DNA of 64,000 nt from Parabacteroides distasonis. Its GTDB lineage: Bacteria; Bacteroidota; Bacteroidia; Bacteroidales; Tannerellaceae. A program made the position numbers and the translations under genes. The notes beneath the pieces are model-generated. The model was given only the letters and a program-made list of their open reading frames with translations, was not told the origin of the DNA and ran no database searches. The DNA lies in the NCBI RefSeq assembly GCF_004793765.1, contig NZ_SRYM01000005.1, positions 61,662-125,661 on the forward strand. Direction: 5' to 3'. This document shows, in pieces, positions 1 to 8,806 of this stretch (its first letter is position 1; every line of letters starts with the position of its first letter).

Positions 1-2559
1 CTTCAGTTCCTTCAACTCGGCATCTACCTTGAAGATGCTCCGGCTCACGTCCGCCAGACGCTTTTTCAATTCCTCCCGTTCCCCGTGGATGATCTGCTGC
101 AAACGTAGGCTCTCCGCCGTCCAGTCGGGTACCTTATCCAGCATCTCTCGTTTATCTTTCAGATACTCGATAATCAATGCCTTGGTCTCGTTGATATACT
201 TGATCTCCCCACCGATATACGCCAAGCGGGAATGGATCTCCTCCAAACGCCTCGGATCGCCACCGCTGGCGGTCAGGCTATCCAATTGCTCCCTGTCATA
301 TCCGGATTTGCGCTCTTCCAGCTCCGCTTTCTTGCGTGCGATCTCCTCCGAAATAGCTTCCCTCCGGGCGGAGAGTTCCTTATCCAAAGCAGCCAGCTCA
401 TCTTTCTCTTGCTCATCCAAGGAAGCGAGTTCCCAGTCCATCTTACCCTGAAGCGTGGCGATCTCCTGCTGGATCGAGGAAAGGGCGGCCTCGGAAGCGT
501 TCAACTCCTCCTCCAAGCGCCGGATCTCCTCCTGCCTCAGACGGGTCGCCTGATCCCGCAAGGCCGACAGTCGAGACTCGTCTTCTTTCTTGCGAACCGC
601 CAGTTGCTCCAACTCATATTCCACGTGATAGATATCCTCCTTGATGGGCTTCACGGAGGATTGATATTGCTTGCGAAGATTCTCCTTGGCCGCCTCCAAG
701 TCCTGCCGCGCCGTAGCGATGAACCGCTGGATTTCGGCTCGTTTTTCCTCGGCATCCTTCTTCTCCGTCAAGTAATCCTCCTTGGTCTTGACATTCCGGT
801 GAATCCCGGAGATGAAGCGGATTCCATAAAAGGTATCTCCCTCACCTACCTCCGCCGTAAACTCTTTCCCGTAAAGCAGGCGCTCGTCACACACTTGCCC
901 GATCGTCTGCTCCCAGCCGGGTTTATGCTCGGACAGCCAGTTGAAGAAGCTATCTTTCTGGTTATCCAAGAACTCCGTCAGTTCCGCTAGCTTAGCGCTC
1001 AGGGCCTCGATCTTCACCTCGTTGGATTCCGCTAGCTTTTGATAATCCTCATCCAAATGTTTCTCGGCGGTCTCGAACTCTTTCGTCTGGTAGTTCAACT
1101 CGTACTTCAGCTCACGGATCTTCAACTCCAAGTCCTTCCGGTTCGCATCGTAATTGCCGAGACGCCCCTTGACCGCCTCCAATTCCTCCGAGGTTCCCGA
1201 CTGCCCCCGGGCAGTCTTGATACGCATCTTCAAGGCGGCGACCTCCGTCGTACGTTTCTCCCGATCCACCAACAAACGCTCTTTCTCCTCCGAGGCGGCA
1301 TGGCGCGATTCCTCCCGTAGCCGTCGATAATACTCCCGGCGAGCCTCCCGACGAGCATTGATCTCGGTCTCTGCCGCCAGTAATTGTTTCTGTTTCTCAT
1401 TCTCGAAGCCAGCCAACTCGTTCTTCAGATTAGCGATCAAATTGGCGTGCAAGACCGAGGCTTCTTTATTCTTGGAAGAAAGCAAATCTTTCTCCACGAC
1501 TAAGGATTCCTGTTCCTGCTGTAAGATCTCCAATTTGTTACAACGATCCATCGCCGTCTGGATATCTTTTCCGGCATAGAAAACCCGTTTCGCTTCCGCC
1601 TCTGACAAGGCGTTTTTCAGCACGGCCAACTCGCCTTCCATCGTGGCTGTCCGGTTCTTCGATTCAGCGTCTAGCTTATCCCTTTGCTTATAGAAATCCG
1701 ATTTGACCGCCTCCTGCTCGTGTATCTTCCGGGACAACTCCGGCAAGATACGCTCCGTTTCCAGATAAGCCCCGCGCAATTGGCGGCACAGATCGTTGAT
1801 CCGTAAATCCCGCTTACGGATATCGTCCGACAAGGTAGAGATCCCGGCGGCCTTCCGCGCCATGCCCGGCTCACGGAAAACACCGATATCATTCAGTTGC
1901 GCCTCAAAACCGGAGAGATGGCTCCGGTAACGGCTCAAGTCGATCACGCTATCCACCTCGTTCAAGGAGGTGATGATCGTCTGCTTGATATAATCCGCCT
2001 CCAAGCGTGAATTCAGCAAGACGTTCTGGATCGTACGGATGATATTCTGGTAGGAGCCGCTCTCCATCAAGGAAAAACAGGAGTAATCCCGTTTATTATC
2101 CGAGTTTCCGTAGAGGATATTCCGGTATTCCTCATACGTGGAGATCGCCCCGCTATACTTGATACCGTTCTTATCGAGCACCGAGCGGATACGATCCGAC
2201 GGATAAGGCACTCCCTCCTCGTCGATAAAAAGATCTGGACGGTACGGTGAGGCGATAAAGCGGTAGCAGATACGATTCATCGTCTTATAGCTAAGTACCG
2301 TAAACCAACCATCCTCTCTCGCAACCTCGTAGATGATCGAGGAATCGGCATAAGGGAAATAATAATCCTGATACGATTTCTTCTCGACCGGGATTCCGAG
2401 CCGCTGCGTATCGGCGTTGTAAAAGAAAAGGATCGCACGGAGTATCGTACTCTTCCCCACTCCCTGCGTTCCGATTAAATGTATATTTCCATCCAGCTGC
2501 ACTTCCGAGTAACGGATAGCGGCGCTGTTTATGAATATTATTTTATTGAGATATCTCAT
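1..2559 (-). CDS. SMC-like ATPase, MksB/JetC family (partial, C-terminal part off window)
   Basis: Large ATPase open through the left edge; about 853 residues are visible from the ATG at 2559. The N-terminus has a P-loop (GTQGVGKST, about residues 23-31) in a typical SMC/MukB-type head. It is followed by long, Glu/Lys/Arg-rich coiled coils, a short globular break around residues 510-570 that could be a hinge, and more coiled coil. The ATP-binding signature and Walker B part must lie off the window. It is the third gene of a set with the 400-residue and 189-residue genes just upstream, which is the MksF-MksE-MksB / JetA-JetB-JetC order. Its start overlaps the preceding gene by 17 nt, suggesting translational coupling. 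Known family role: DNA-loop-extruding condensin for chromosome organisation or plasmid restriction (Wadjet). Which role applies depends on whether a JetD nuclease gene follows off the left edge. Confidence 0.8.
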   Translation of the reverse strand, partial: MRYLNKIIFINSAAIRYSEVQLDGNIHLIGTQGVGKSTILRAILFFYNADTQRLGIPVEKKSYQDYYFPYADSSIIYEVAREDGWFTVLSYKTMNRICYRFIASPYRPDLFIDEEGVPYPSDRIRSVLDKNGIKYSGAISTYEEYRNILYGNSDNKRDYSCFSLMESGSYQNIIRTIQNVLLNSRLEADYIKQTIITSLNEVDSVIDLSRYRSHLSGFEAQLNDIGVFREPGMARKAAGISTLSDDIRKRDLRINDLCRQLRGAYLETERILPELSRKIHEQEAVKSDFYKQRDKLDAESKNRTATMEGELAVLKNALSEAEAKRVFYAGKDIQTAMDRCNKLEILQQEQESLVVEKDLLSSKNKEASVLHANLIANLKNELAGFENEKQKQLLAAETEINARREARREYYRRLREESRHAASEEKERLLVDREKRTTEVAALKMRIKTARGQSGTSEELEAVKGRLGNYDANRKDLELKIRELKYELNYQTKEFETAEKHLDEDYQKLAESNEVKIEALSAKLAELTEFLDNQKDSFFNWLSEHKPGWEQTIGQVCDERLLYGKEFTAEVGEGDTFYGIRFISGIHRNVKTKEDYLTEKKDAEEKRAEIQRFIATARQDLEAAKENLRKQYQSSVKPIKEDIYHVEYELEQLAVRKKEDESRLSALRDQATRLRQEEIRRLEEELNASEAALSSIQQEIATLQGKMDWELASLDEQEKDELAALDKELSARREAISEEIARKKAELEERKSGYDREQLDSLTASGGDPRRLEEIHSRLAYIGGEIKYINETKALIIEYLKDKREMLDKVPDWTAESLRLQQIIHGEREELKKRLADVSRSIFKVDAELKELK

Positions 2560-3112
2560 CTTCGTTCTTTATGTTAATACTATGGATCATCTTCGTGAGG
2601 TAATCCCACGAGGAGAGCACTTTCCACGTCCCGTTCATATCGCTTACGCACTCGATAAAGCCCTCTTTCGTCATCCTGTCTAAGATGGTATCGAGGATAT
2701 CCTTGCGTTTTTCCTTGCCTCCGGTATGTTTTTTCAACCCGTCCAGCTTCATCTCCAGATCCATGTCGATACGGGAACGTACCAATATCTCCGCCGGCGA
2801 GAAGGTGAAACCGGGCCCGAAGGCCGTATCGTACGTACAGAAGAAGTCCATGATATCGATCCAAGCGAAGAAACGCTGGAGCTTTTGCTCCAAGGTAGCC
2901 CGAGGCTCCTTGCGGGAGAAGTAGAAGTAATTATTCCCCTGCTCCAACACGAAATTGATATGTGAGAAATAATCACGTAAACGCTCAAAATTATCTTCTA
3001 CGACCGAGAAGAGTGTCCTCAACTCCTTTACACTTGTATTCGAGCACAGAAAATTACCTTTCGACAGGTAATCATAAATCTGTGCGGTCTGTACCGGTAA
3101 ATTATCTATCAT
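2543..3112 (-). CDS. MksE/JetB-like condensin accessory protein
   Basis: A 189-residue protein without signal peptide or membrane segment, predicted cytoplasmic. Length, alpha-helical composition and the position between a roughly 400-residue partner and the SMC ATPase fit MksE/JetB, the winged-helix kite subunit that binds the kleisin-like subunit. A C-terminal lysine-rich region (about residues 130-165: KEKRKDILDTILDRMTKEG) looks like a helix-turn-helix segment. Its last 17 nt overlap the start of the ATPase gene, while 56 nt separate it from the gene upstream; that gap contains a REP-like palindrome. The assignment rests mainly on gene order and size, since sequence similarity in this family is low. 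Confidence 0.6.
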   Translation of the reverse strand: MIDNLPVQTAQIYDYLSKGNFLCSNTSVKELRTLFSVVEDNFERLRDYFSHINFVLEQGNNYFYFSRKEPRATLEQKLQRFFAWIDIMDFFCTYDTAFGPGFTFSPAEILVRSRIDMDLEMKLDGLKKHTGGKEKRKDILDTILDRMTKEGFIECVSDMNGTWKVLSSWDYLTKMIHSINIKNEDEISQ

Positions 3113-3141
3113 CCTTATTATTATTGTTTTATTTTATCCAA

Positions 3142-3174
3142 TTGTAGAGACGGGGTACGCCCCTGTCTCTACAA
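3142..3174. repeat. REP-like palindrome in the condensin operon
   Basis: Palindrome with 10-bp arms TTGTAGAGAC / GTCTCTACAA, an inner GGGG/CCCC stem with one bulged T, and a TACG loop. Flanking CCA/TGG bases extend the symmetry. It overlaps the end of the upstream gene: the CAG-TTG-TAG that ends that gene on the minus strand is part of the repeat. A diverged relative lies at 44916-44953. Such GTAGAGAC...GTCTCTAC units recur in Bacteroidales genomes, from recall. Confidence 0.7.
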
Positions 3175-4362
3175 CTGGATTCTTTGAATAATGGCATATT
3201 CTACATGCTCCATATGCCCAAAACGGTCTGTTATCTCCAACTCATTCTCATAGAGGGAGAGCAAACGGCAAAATAATGTAACCTTCGCCTCGAAATCCAT
3301 CTCTCGGTTATATGCATAGCCCATCACGAAAGAGAACAAATCCCCTCCGGTCCGGCTGAACATATCCATCATCTTCCGGGTATTGATAGCGGCCTCCCCC
3401 ACCTCTTGATTCTCCATCTGCTCGGCGGAGATCACGCCCAGCTCCTGCCGGTGGATCGCCTTGTCCGGCCGCATGCCGTCGGCCACCTTCAAGATGACAT
3501 CCAGTGCCTCGTCCGTTTGCAAATAAGGAATGGAAACCTTGAATAAGGTAGGCTGCACGCCCTCCAATACCACGGAACGCTCCGCGTCTACCACCTCCCG
3601 CACGTTCGTGTTCTCCTGTAACTCAAACTGCTCCCGCAGATATTTGATACGACGCAGCTTACGGGTAAAACCCACCTGCGTACGGATCTGGTTCAAGTAA
3701 TCAATGATATCCTGTTGGGAATGGATCAAGCTATGGCCGGCGCTCAATAACTCCATCTTCAACTCACGGGCGATCGTCAACAGCTCCTCGTCCGGGGCTT
3801 GGGCGAAAAAGGGAGTCCGTTCCCGATCCAGCAGCTTCTCCACTTCCACGATCAGGCGGTTGATCTCGATTCGTTTAGCGTCCAGATTCTCCAGTTTGGC
3901 GATCTTCACCTTATAGCTCGGCTCGTTCTTGAACGTATTATCGATCACCCGTTGCAAGGACACCACGTTACGTACCAAGATCTTCCCGATCTTCCGCAAA
4001 TGCGCCTTGACCGATCGCAGATAGCCCAGCTTACGCAAATCGTTATCCTCCTTGCTATAATAATCGATCAATTGATACACCAACTGGATATTCTCATCGA
4101 TCACCGAGGTAGAAATCTCCTCATTCGCCTCCAGAAGCAGCTCATAGAAAGAGAGATAATGCTCATCCATCTCGATATAAGGGCCGTTCCTGCGGATCAC
4201 CTCACGCTCGATCAAGATATTCAATTTATTCTCATCGATAATATCCAACGCATAATCATAGCGAAACGGTAATGATTTTCTTTTCTCAAATAAGACCTCC
4301 AATAGGTCCTTTCCCAGATTTAGCGTGTTCGTTATATGGGGTATTGAATTATATATGTACAT
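3169..4362 (-). CDS. MksF/JetA-like condensin subunit
   Basis: About 397 residues from the ATG at 4362; a TTG at 4371 is an alternative, but a -7 promoter box at 4381-4388 would leave it almost no leader. It is the first gene of the SMC operon. The N-terminal 110 residues look like a winged-helix segment, followed by a helical, charged middle (for example ERTPFFAQAPDEELLTIARE) and a C-terminal winged-helix-like part (TRKMMDMFSRTGGDLFSF). This matches the kleisin-like MksF/JetA subunit in size and position, but I see no diagnostic motif. The stop codon and the last two codons are supplied by the REP-like palindrome at 3142-3174, so the present C-terminus may differ from the ancestral one. Confidence 0.6.
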   Translation of the reverse strand: MYIYNSIPHITNTLNLGKDLLEVLFEKRKSLPFRYDYALDIIDENKLNILIEREVIRRNGPYIEMDEHYLSFYELLLEANEEISTSVIDENIQLVYQLIDYYSKEDNDLRKLGYLRSVKAHLRKIGKILVRNVVSLQRVIDNTFKNEPSYKVKIAKLENLDAKRIEINRLIVEVEKLLDRERTPFFAQAPDEELLTIARELKMELLSAGHSLIHSQQDIIDYLNQIRTQVGFTRKLRRIKYLREQFELQENTNVREVVDAERSVVLEGVQPTLFKVSIPYLQTDEALDVILKVADGMRPDKAIHRQELGVISAEQMENQEVGEAAINTRKMMDMFSRTGGDLFSFVMGYAYNREMDFEAKVTLFCRLLSLYENELEITDRFGHMEHVEYAIIQRIQL

Positions 4363-4380
4363 CCTAAACAATTAAGGACA

Positions 4381-4388
4381 CAAAGGTA
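4381..4388 (-). promoter_or_regulatory. -7 promoter box for the condensin operon
   Basis: On the minus strand this reads TACCTTTG, matching the Bacteroidetes -7 consensus TAnnTTTG, 19 bp upstream of the ATG at 4362. No clear TTTG -33 element is seen at the usual distance. Confidence 0.5.
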
Positions 4389-4415
4389 ATAAAAATACAA
4401 GTAACCCTTTTTTCT

Positions 4416-4492
4416 CCGTGATGAAAAAGGATTTCCATCGTAGTGAAAAAGCTTTTTCATCACGGTGGAAAAAGTTTTTCACTACGATGGAA
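4416..4492. repeat. Interleaved double palindrome upstream of the condensin operon
   Basis: Two perfect inverted repeats are interleaved as A-B-A'-B'. A is CCGTGATGAAAAAG (4416-4429) with its complement at 4452-4465. B is TTCCATCGTAGTGAAAAA (4433-4450) with its complement at 4475-4492. The two stems cannot both form in a simple nested fold, so the element would form either a pseudoknot or two exclusive hairpins. It lies after the oxidoreductase gene (ends 4517) and before the condensin promoter, so it could terminate or regulate readthrough. Confidence 0.75.
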
Positions 4493-4516
4493 AAAGAGGA
4501 AAATCACGAACAGTTA

Positions 4517-5530
4517 TCAATCCGCCGGATACACAATTCCCAACTGCCGGCGTACTTCATCGATAATCTCCAATGTAATCAAAGAATTATCAAGGCTATT
4601 GATTTCTGACTCCCGCTTGCCAGACAAGACGAGGTTGATAAATTCCGCTACCTCATAATAGTACTCATCCTTATCGGCGACCACGCTTAGGTCTTCCGGA
4701 ACCGGTTCTGGGCCTTTTCCCATCGCCGGAGCTAAACGGGGGGAATACGTCACTTTATGGATGATATTGATCCGGTCTAAGGTCAAGTTCCCCTCCTCTC
4801 CTTGTATCTCGGTAGGCAAAGCGGAGTTAGCGATCTTAGAATAAAGCACCGTGGCGTTCATCCCCTCATACAAGAAATTCACGACCCCTTGCCCGTCCGC
4901 TCCCGAGGACAGGACTATGCCCGAGGCATCTATCTTCTTTGGACGACCAAACAAGACAACCATCGGATAGACCGTATAGATACCAATATCCATCATGGCC
5001 CCATTAGACAACTCCGGCTTGAAAGCATTCAACACGATTCCTTCCTTGAACTTATCATAACGGGAGGAATACTGGCAATAGCAGGCGAAATAACGACGAA
5101 CCGTACCTACACGCCCCAGATTCTCTCGTACAGCAAGGAAATTCGGCGTAAGTGTAGGCTTCATCGCCTCCATCAACGCAACATTATATGTACGGGAAGC
5201 CTCGATCATCGCACGTACTTCTTTCGCATTGGAAGCGAAGGGCTTCTCGCAAAGAACATGCTTGCCATAACTCATGCAAAGAATACTCTGGGAGGCATGC
5301 AGGAAGTTCGGAGAGGCGATATACACAGCATCGATCAGCGGGCTTTTCGCCATCTCCTCCAAGGAGGTAAACGTGTACGGTATATTATGTTTCGAGGCGA
5401 AAGCATCCGCCGTTTCCTGAGTTCTCGAATATACAGCTACCAGTTCAAAACGCTCATCCTGCCGGGCTCCGGCAATTACCCAATCACTTATGAAATTGGT
5501 TCCGACTACACCAAAACGTACTTTATCCAT
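4517..5530 (-). CDS. Gfo/Idh/MocA family NAD(P)-dependent oxidoreductase
   Basis: 337 residues, a normal length for the family. The N-terminal Rossmann fold starts with VRFGVVGTNFISDW (a G-x-x-G-x-x variant). The EKPFASN motif around residue 96 holds the conserved Lys of the catalytic EKP motif, and the C-terminal half is the typical alpha/beta substrate domain. The family oxidises or reduces sugars, inositols and related substrates; this member's substrate cannot be told from sequence. It appears monocistronic: it has its own -7 box at 5558-5565 and is separated from the condensin operon by a structured repeat. Cytoplasmic. Confidence 0.9.
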   Translation of the reverse strand: MDKVRFGVVGTNFISDWVIAGARQDERFELVAVYSRTQETADAFASKHNIPYTFTSLEEMAKSPLIDAVYIASPNFLHASQSILCMSYGKHVLCEKPFASNAKEVRAMIEASRTYNVALMEAMKPTLTPNFLAVRENLGRVGTVRRYFACYCQYSSRYDKFKEGIVLNAFKPELSNGAMMDIGIYTVYPMVVLFGRPKKIDASGIVLSSGADGQGVVNFLYEGMNATVLYSKIANSALPTEIQGEEGNLTLDRINIIHKVTYSPRLAPAMGKGPEPVPEDLSVVADKDEYYYEVAEFINLVLSGKRESEINSLDNSLITLEIIDEVRRQLGIVYPAD

Positions 5531-5557
5531 ATTCTATCGTATTATGTTCTTTATTTA

Positions 5558-5565
5558 CAAATGTA
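5558..5565 (-). promoter_or_regulatory. -7 promoter box for the oxidoreductase gene
   Basis: Minus-strand TACATTTG, a match to TAnnTTTG, 27 bp upstream of the ATG at 5530. The -33 element is not clear. Confidence 0.45.
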
Positions 5566-5696
5566 CGATTTCTATTTAACATAAATACTCCGTGGAAATG
5601 TTATTGTATCTATAAAAAGGATAAGTCACAGGAACTTTTTCGCGACGACGCTGTTTAATCTATACAATTTAAAACCGTTTTAAAACTAAATCAAGT

Positions 5697-6284
5697 ATGA
5701 AAAGAATTGTATCTTTTATCGTCGTTCTCGCTGTCGCTATGTGCGGGCTGACACAAGTAATGGCTCAAAAATCCATAACGAGGGAAGCCCAAAAAGTAGA
5801 GAGAGAAATCAAGAAACAAGAACGTCTGGCACAAGATGCCGTAGAAGGCCAAGAAGAGTTTAACACCGCTGTACAAGCGATCAATAATCAATCATTCGTA
5901 TTGGAGGCTAACAACATACAACCGATGAACGGACAGGTATTCTACGTGAACTCAAATACGAACTTCGTATCTTTGAATGACGGACAGGCCATGGTCCAGA
6001 TCGCATCCAACTCTCCGTATCCCAGTCCTAACGGATTAGGTGGAATCACCGTACAAGGTAACGCCTCCAATATCCAAACCAAGCAGGATGACAAGGGCAA
6101 TGTTTATCTGAACATGAACGTACAGGGTGTGTTTATCTCCGCTACCGTCAGCTTGATGCTTACCAACGGAACAAACAACGCAACGGTTACCGTAGACCCG
6201 AACTTCTCCGGTAGAAACTTGAGAATGACCGGTACCCTACTTCCGTACTCACAATCGAACATTTTCCAGGGAACAACATATTAA
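5697..6284 (+). CDS. DUF4251 domain-containing secreted protein
   Basis: 195 residues with a Sec signal peptide (MKRIVSFIVVLAVAMCGLTQVMAQ, cleavage after MAQ near residue 24; no lipobox at that site). A short charged linker (about 25-55) is followed by a beta-rich domain with the pattern QSFVLEANNIQPMNG and LGGITVQGNASN, which I recognise as the DUF4251 family common in Bacteroidales. Function unknown; probably periplasmic or surface exposed. Transcribed alone on the plus strand between two minus-strand genes and followed by a hairpin at 6311-6340. The gap of roughly 165 nt upstream has no obvious TAnnTTTG box. Confidence 0.85.
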   Translation: MKRIVSFIVVLAVAMCGLTQVMAQKSITREAQKVEREIKKQERLAQDAVEGQEEFNTAVQAINNQSFVLEANNIQPMNGQVFYVNSNTNFVSLNDGQAMVQIASNSPYPSPNGLGGITVQGNASNIQTKQDDKGNVYLNMNVQGVFISATVSLMLTNGTNNATVTVDPNFSGRNLRMTGTLLPYSQSNIFQGTTY

Positions 6285-6310
6285 TCATGTCCAACTTTTC
6301 TATAATAAGG

Positions 6311-6340
6311 AAGGCGATGCTCCGTGAGGAACATCGCCTT
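6311..6340. terminator. Shared terminator hairpin between convergent genes
   Basis: AAGGCGATG / CATCGCCTT stem plus an inner TCC/GGA and a GTGA loop, between the plus-strand DUF4251 gene and the minus-strand gcvT. No long T run on either side, so strength is uncertain; the position suits a bidirectional terminator. Confidence 0.65.
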
Positions 6341-6367
6341 CGAACTATTTATATATAGCCTTATCTC

Positions 6368-7453
6368 TTATTTACGGAAAGGAGCCTTTACCACTTGAGC
6401 CTTCAAGTTCTTATTACGCACCTTGATAAAGATATCCGTACCCGCTTTTGCGAACTCAGGTTTCACGTATCCCATACCGATCCCCTTCTTCAATACCGGA
6501 GACATCGTACCGGAAGTAACCACGCCGATCACGCTTCCTTCCGCATCAGCGATCTCATAGCCATGACGGGGAATTCCCTTTTCCTGCAACTCGAAAGCAC
6601 ACAACCTACGGGTTACGCCCTCTTTCTTCTGACGCTCCAATTCCGCACGATTCGTAAACTCCTTACCCTCGGCGAACTTCGTTATCCAGCCTAAACCTGC
6701 CTCGATCGGAGAAGTCGTATCATCCAAATCATTTCCATACAAGCAGAAGCCCATCTCAAGACGCAATGTATCACGTGCTCCCAAACCGATCGGCTTGATA
6801 CCTTCCGGCTTACCTGCCTCGAAGATAGCATTCCAAATCGTCATCGCGTCACTCGGATAGAAATACAACTCGAAGCCACCCGCACCGGTATACCCCGTGT
6901 TGGAGATAATCACGTTCTTGTAACCGGCAAACTCACCTGTCACGAATGAATAGTAAGGAATAGAAGATAGGTCAACCGGAGTAAGACGTTGAAGAACCTC
7001 TTGCGCCTTCGGTCCTTGGATAGCCAATTGAGCCGTACGGTCGGAAGAATTTTCCAACTCGGCACCTACCGTATTATGGCTTACGCACCATTCCCAATCC
7101 TTATCGATATTACCGGCGTTTACGACCAGCAAATATTTCTCCGGCTCGTAATGATATACCAAAAGATCATCCACGATACCTCCCTTGTCATTCGGGAAAC
7201 AAGTATATTGAGCCTTGCCAAGCGGCAAGACAGAAGCGTCATTAGAAGTTACACTTTGAATGAAAGCCAAGGCGTTCGGGCCTTTTACCCAAAACTCGCC
7301 CATGTGGGAAACATCGAACACACCTACACCATTCACTACAGTCATGTGTTCGTCGATAATTCCGGAATATTCGATAGGCATATTGAAACCTGCGAATTCG
7401 TGCATCTTTGCACCCAAGGCGATATGCACGTCGGTAAACGGAGTTGTTTTCAT
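6368..7453 (-). CDS. gcvT: Aminomethyltransferase, glycine cleavage system T protein
   Basis: 361 residues, full length for GcvT. N-terminal [30 protein letters not shown] and the folate-binding features [15 protein letters not shown] (residues 41-55) are characteristic, as are GFELYFYP and [23 protein letters not shown] in the middle and a C-terminal barrel. It transfers the aminomethyl carbon from the H-protein lipoyl arm to tetrahydrofolate, releasing ammonia. No gcvH or gcvP lies nearby, as is common in Bacteroidales. It is 13 nt downstream of pepT and probably cotranscribed with it. Confidence 0.97.
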   Translation of the reverse strand: MKTTPFTDVHIALGAKMHEFAGFNMPIEYSGIIDEHMTVVNGVGVFDVSHMGEFWVKGPNALAFIQSVTSNDASVLPLGKAQYTCFPNDKGGIVDDLLVYHYEPEKYLLVVNAGNIDKDWEWCVSHNTVGAELENSSDRTAQLAIQGPKAQEVLQRLTPVDLSSIPYYSFVTGEFAGYKNVIISNTGYTGAGGFELYFYPSDAMTIWNAIFEAGKPEGIKPIGLGARDTLRLEMGFCLYGNDLDDTTSPIEAGLGWITKFAEGKEFTNRAELERQKKEGVTRRLCAFELQEKGIPRHGYEIADAEGSVIGVVTSGTMSPVLKKGIGMGYVKPEFAKAGTDIFIKVRNKNLKAQVVKAPFRK

Positions 7454-7466
7454 GTAATTATTGCAT

Positions 7467-8687
7467 TTAAGATTTACGAGCCGAGAGCTCTATGATTTTT
7501 ATAATTGTTTCCATACTCTTCTCCAACGAACGAACGGGCAAGAACTCATAACGTCCGTGGAAATTCAAGCCTCCTGCGAAAATATTCGGGCAAGGTAATC
7601 CCATAAACGACAGGCGGGCACCATCCGTACCTCCCCGGATCGGTTTCACGATCGGTTCCACCCCGACAGAGGTCATAGCCTCGAACGCCAAATCAACGAT
7701 ATGCTTCTGGGGCTCTACGACCTCGCGCATATTGTAATATTGATCCCGAAGCTCCAAATGCGCACATCCCGGATGTGCTTCATTCATCTTATCCACCAAC
7801 GTATGAAGCAATTCTTTCTTCTCCTTGAACAACTTCCGGTCATGGTCACGGATGATGTAAGATAGAGTAGCTTCCTCGACCGAACCGGTCATACCGGTCA
7901 AATGGAAGAATCCCTCATAACCAGTCGTATGCTCCGGACGTTGCTCGGCCGGCAACCAAGAAGCAAACTCGATCGCACGCAAGGAAGCGTTTTGCATCTT
8001 ATCCTTGGCGTATCCCGGATGTACGTTCAAGCCCTTGAAGATAATCTTAGCGCCGGCGGCATTGAAATTCTCATATTCCAACTCACCGATTTGTCCACCG
8101 TCAATCGTATATCCCCAATCACAACCGAATTTCTTCACGTCGAAATGATCGGCACCCTGTCCGATTTCCTCATCCGGGGTAAAAGCGATACGGATCTTAC
8201 CGTGCTTAATCTCCGGATGATCTTTCAAATATTGCATAGAAGCAACGATAGCGGCTACACCTCCCTTATCATCGGCTCCTAATAAAGTCTTACCATTCGT
8301 TACGATAATATCCTGTCCCTTATAATCGGAAAGCTCCGGGAACATCGATTGAGACAGTACAACATTCTCTTCCGCATCCAAGACAATATCCCCACCCAGA
8401 TAAGTCACAATACGAGGTTGAACATTCTTACCCGACATATCCGGACTCGTATCCAAATGAGCGATAAAACCGATCGTAGGGATTTTCTCGCCCGTATTAG
8501 CCGGCAGAGTAGCCATTACATAACTATTCTCATCCAAGGAGATCTCCTCCATGCCGATCACTTCCAGCTCTTTCACCAAAGCCTCGGCAAAGACACGTTG
8601 TCCCGGCGTACTAGGAGTCGTACCCGTCTCCTCGCTCGACTGGGTATCGAACGTAACGTACTTTAAAAATCTATCTAAAACTGTCAT
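7467..8687 (-). CDS. pepT: Peptidase T (tripeptide aminopeptidase)
   Basis: 406 residues, close to E. coli PepT. It has the M20 metallopeptidase signatures: [12 protein letters not shown] (first metal ligand, about residue 80), [12 protein letters not shown] (bridging Asp, about 140), [12 protein letters not shown] (catalytic and metal Glu, about 174-180) and YTIDGG. It removes the N-terminal residue from tripeptides in the cytoplasm and binds two zinc ions. It precedes gcvT with a 13-nt gap on the same strand. The upstream region (8688-8757) has no convincing TAnnTTTG box, only weak TACTTTTA. Confidence 0.97.
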   Translation of the reverse strand: MTVLDRFLKYVTFDTQSSEETGTTPSTPGQRVFAEALVKELEVIGMEEISLDENSYVMATLPANTGEKIPTIGFIAHLDTSPDMSGKNVQPRIVTYLGGDIVLDAEENVVLSQSMFPELSDYKGQDIIVTNGKTLLGADDKGGVAAIVASMQYLKDHPEIKHGKIRIAFTPDEEIGQGADHFDVKKFGCDWGYTIDGGQIGELEYENFNAAGAKIIFKGLNVHPGYAKDKMQNASLRAIEFASWLPAEQRPEHTTGYEGFFHLTGMTGSVEEATLSYIIRDHDRKLFKEKKELLHTLVDKMNEAHPGCAHLELRDQYYNMREVVEPQKHIVDLAFEAMTSVGVEPIVKPIRGGTDGARLSFMGLPCPNIFAGGLNFHGRYEFLPVRSLEKSMETIIKIIELSARKS

Positions 8688-8757
8688 AACTTACTCTTTT
8701 TAGCCATTAAAACATTGCAGGCATAAAAGTAAGTAAAGCAGGTTACATAACAAAAAA

Positions 8758-8782
8758 ATAGCGAAACAAATTGTTTCGCTAT
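8758..8782 (-). terminator. Rho-independent terminator of the PurF-like gene
   Basis: 12-bp perfect stem ATAGCGAAACAA / TTGTTTCGCTAT. Read on the minus strand it is followed by a run of T (complement of the A run at 8752-8758), 25 nt after the stop of the PurF-like gene. Confidence 0.85.
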
Positions 8783-8806
8783 CTCATATTATCTCAAAAA
8801 ATGTCA

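Noticed and set aside
232..990. 252-residue plus-strand reading frame inside the SMC-like gene
   Set aside because: It is antisense to the coiled-coil ATPase, which has strong SMC features; the plus-strand product is Leu/Gln-rich low complexity with no motif.
4363..4371. TTG start for the JetA-like gene at 4371
   Set aside because: The -7 box at 4381-4388 would leave almost no leader; the ATG at 4362 is preferred.
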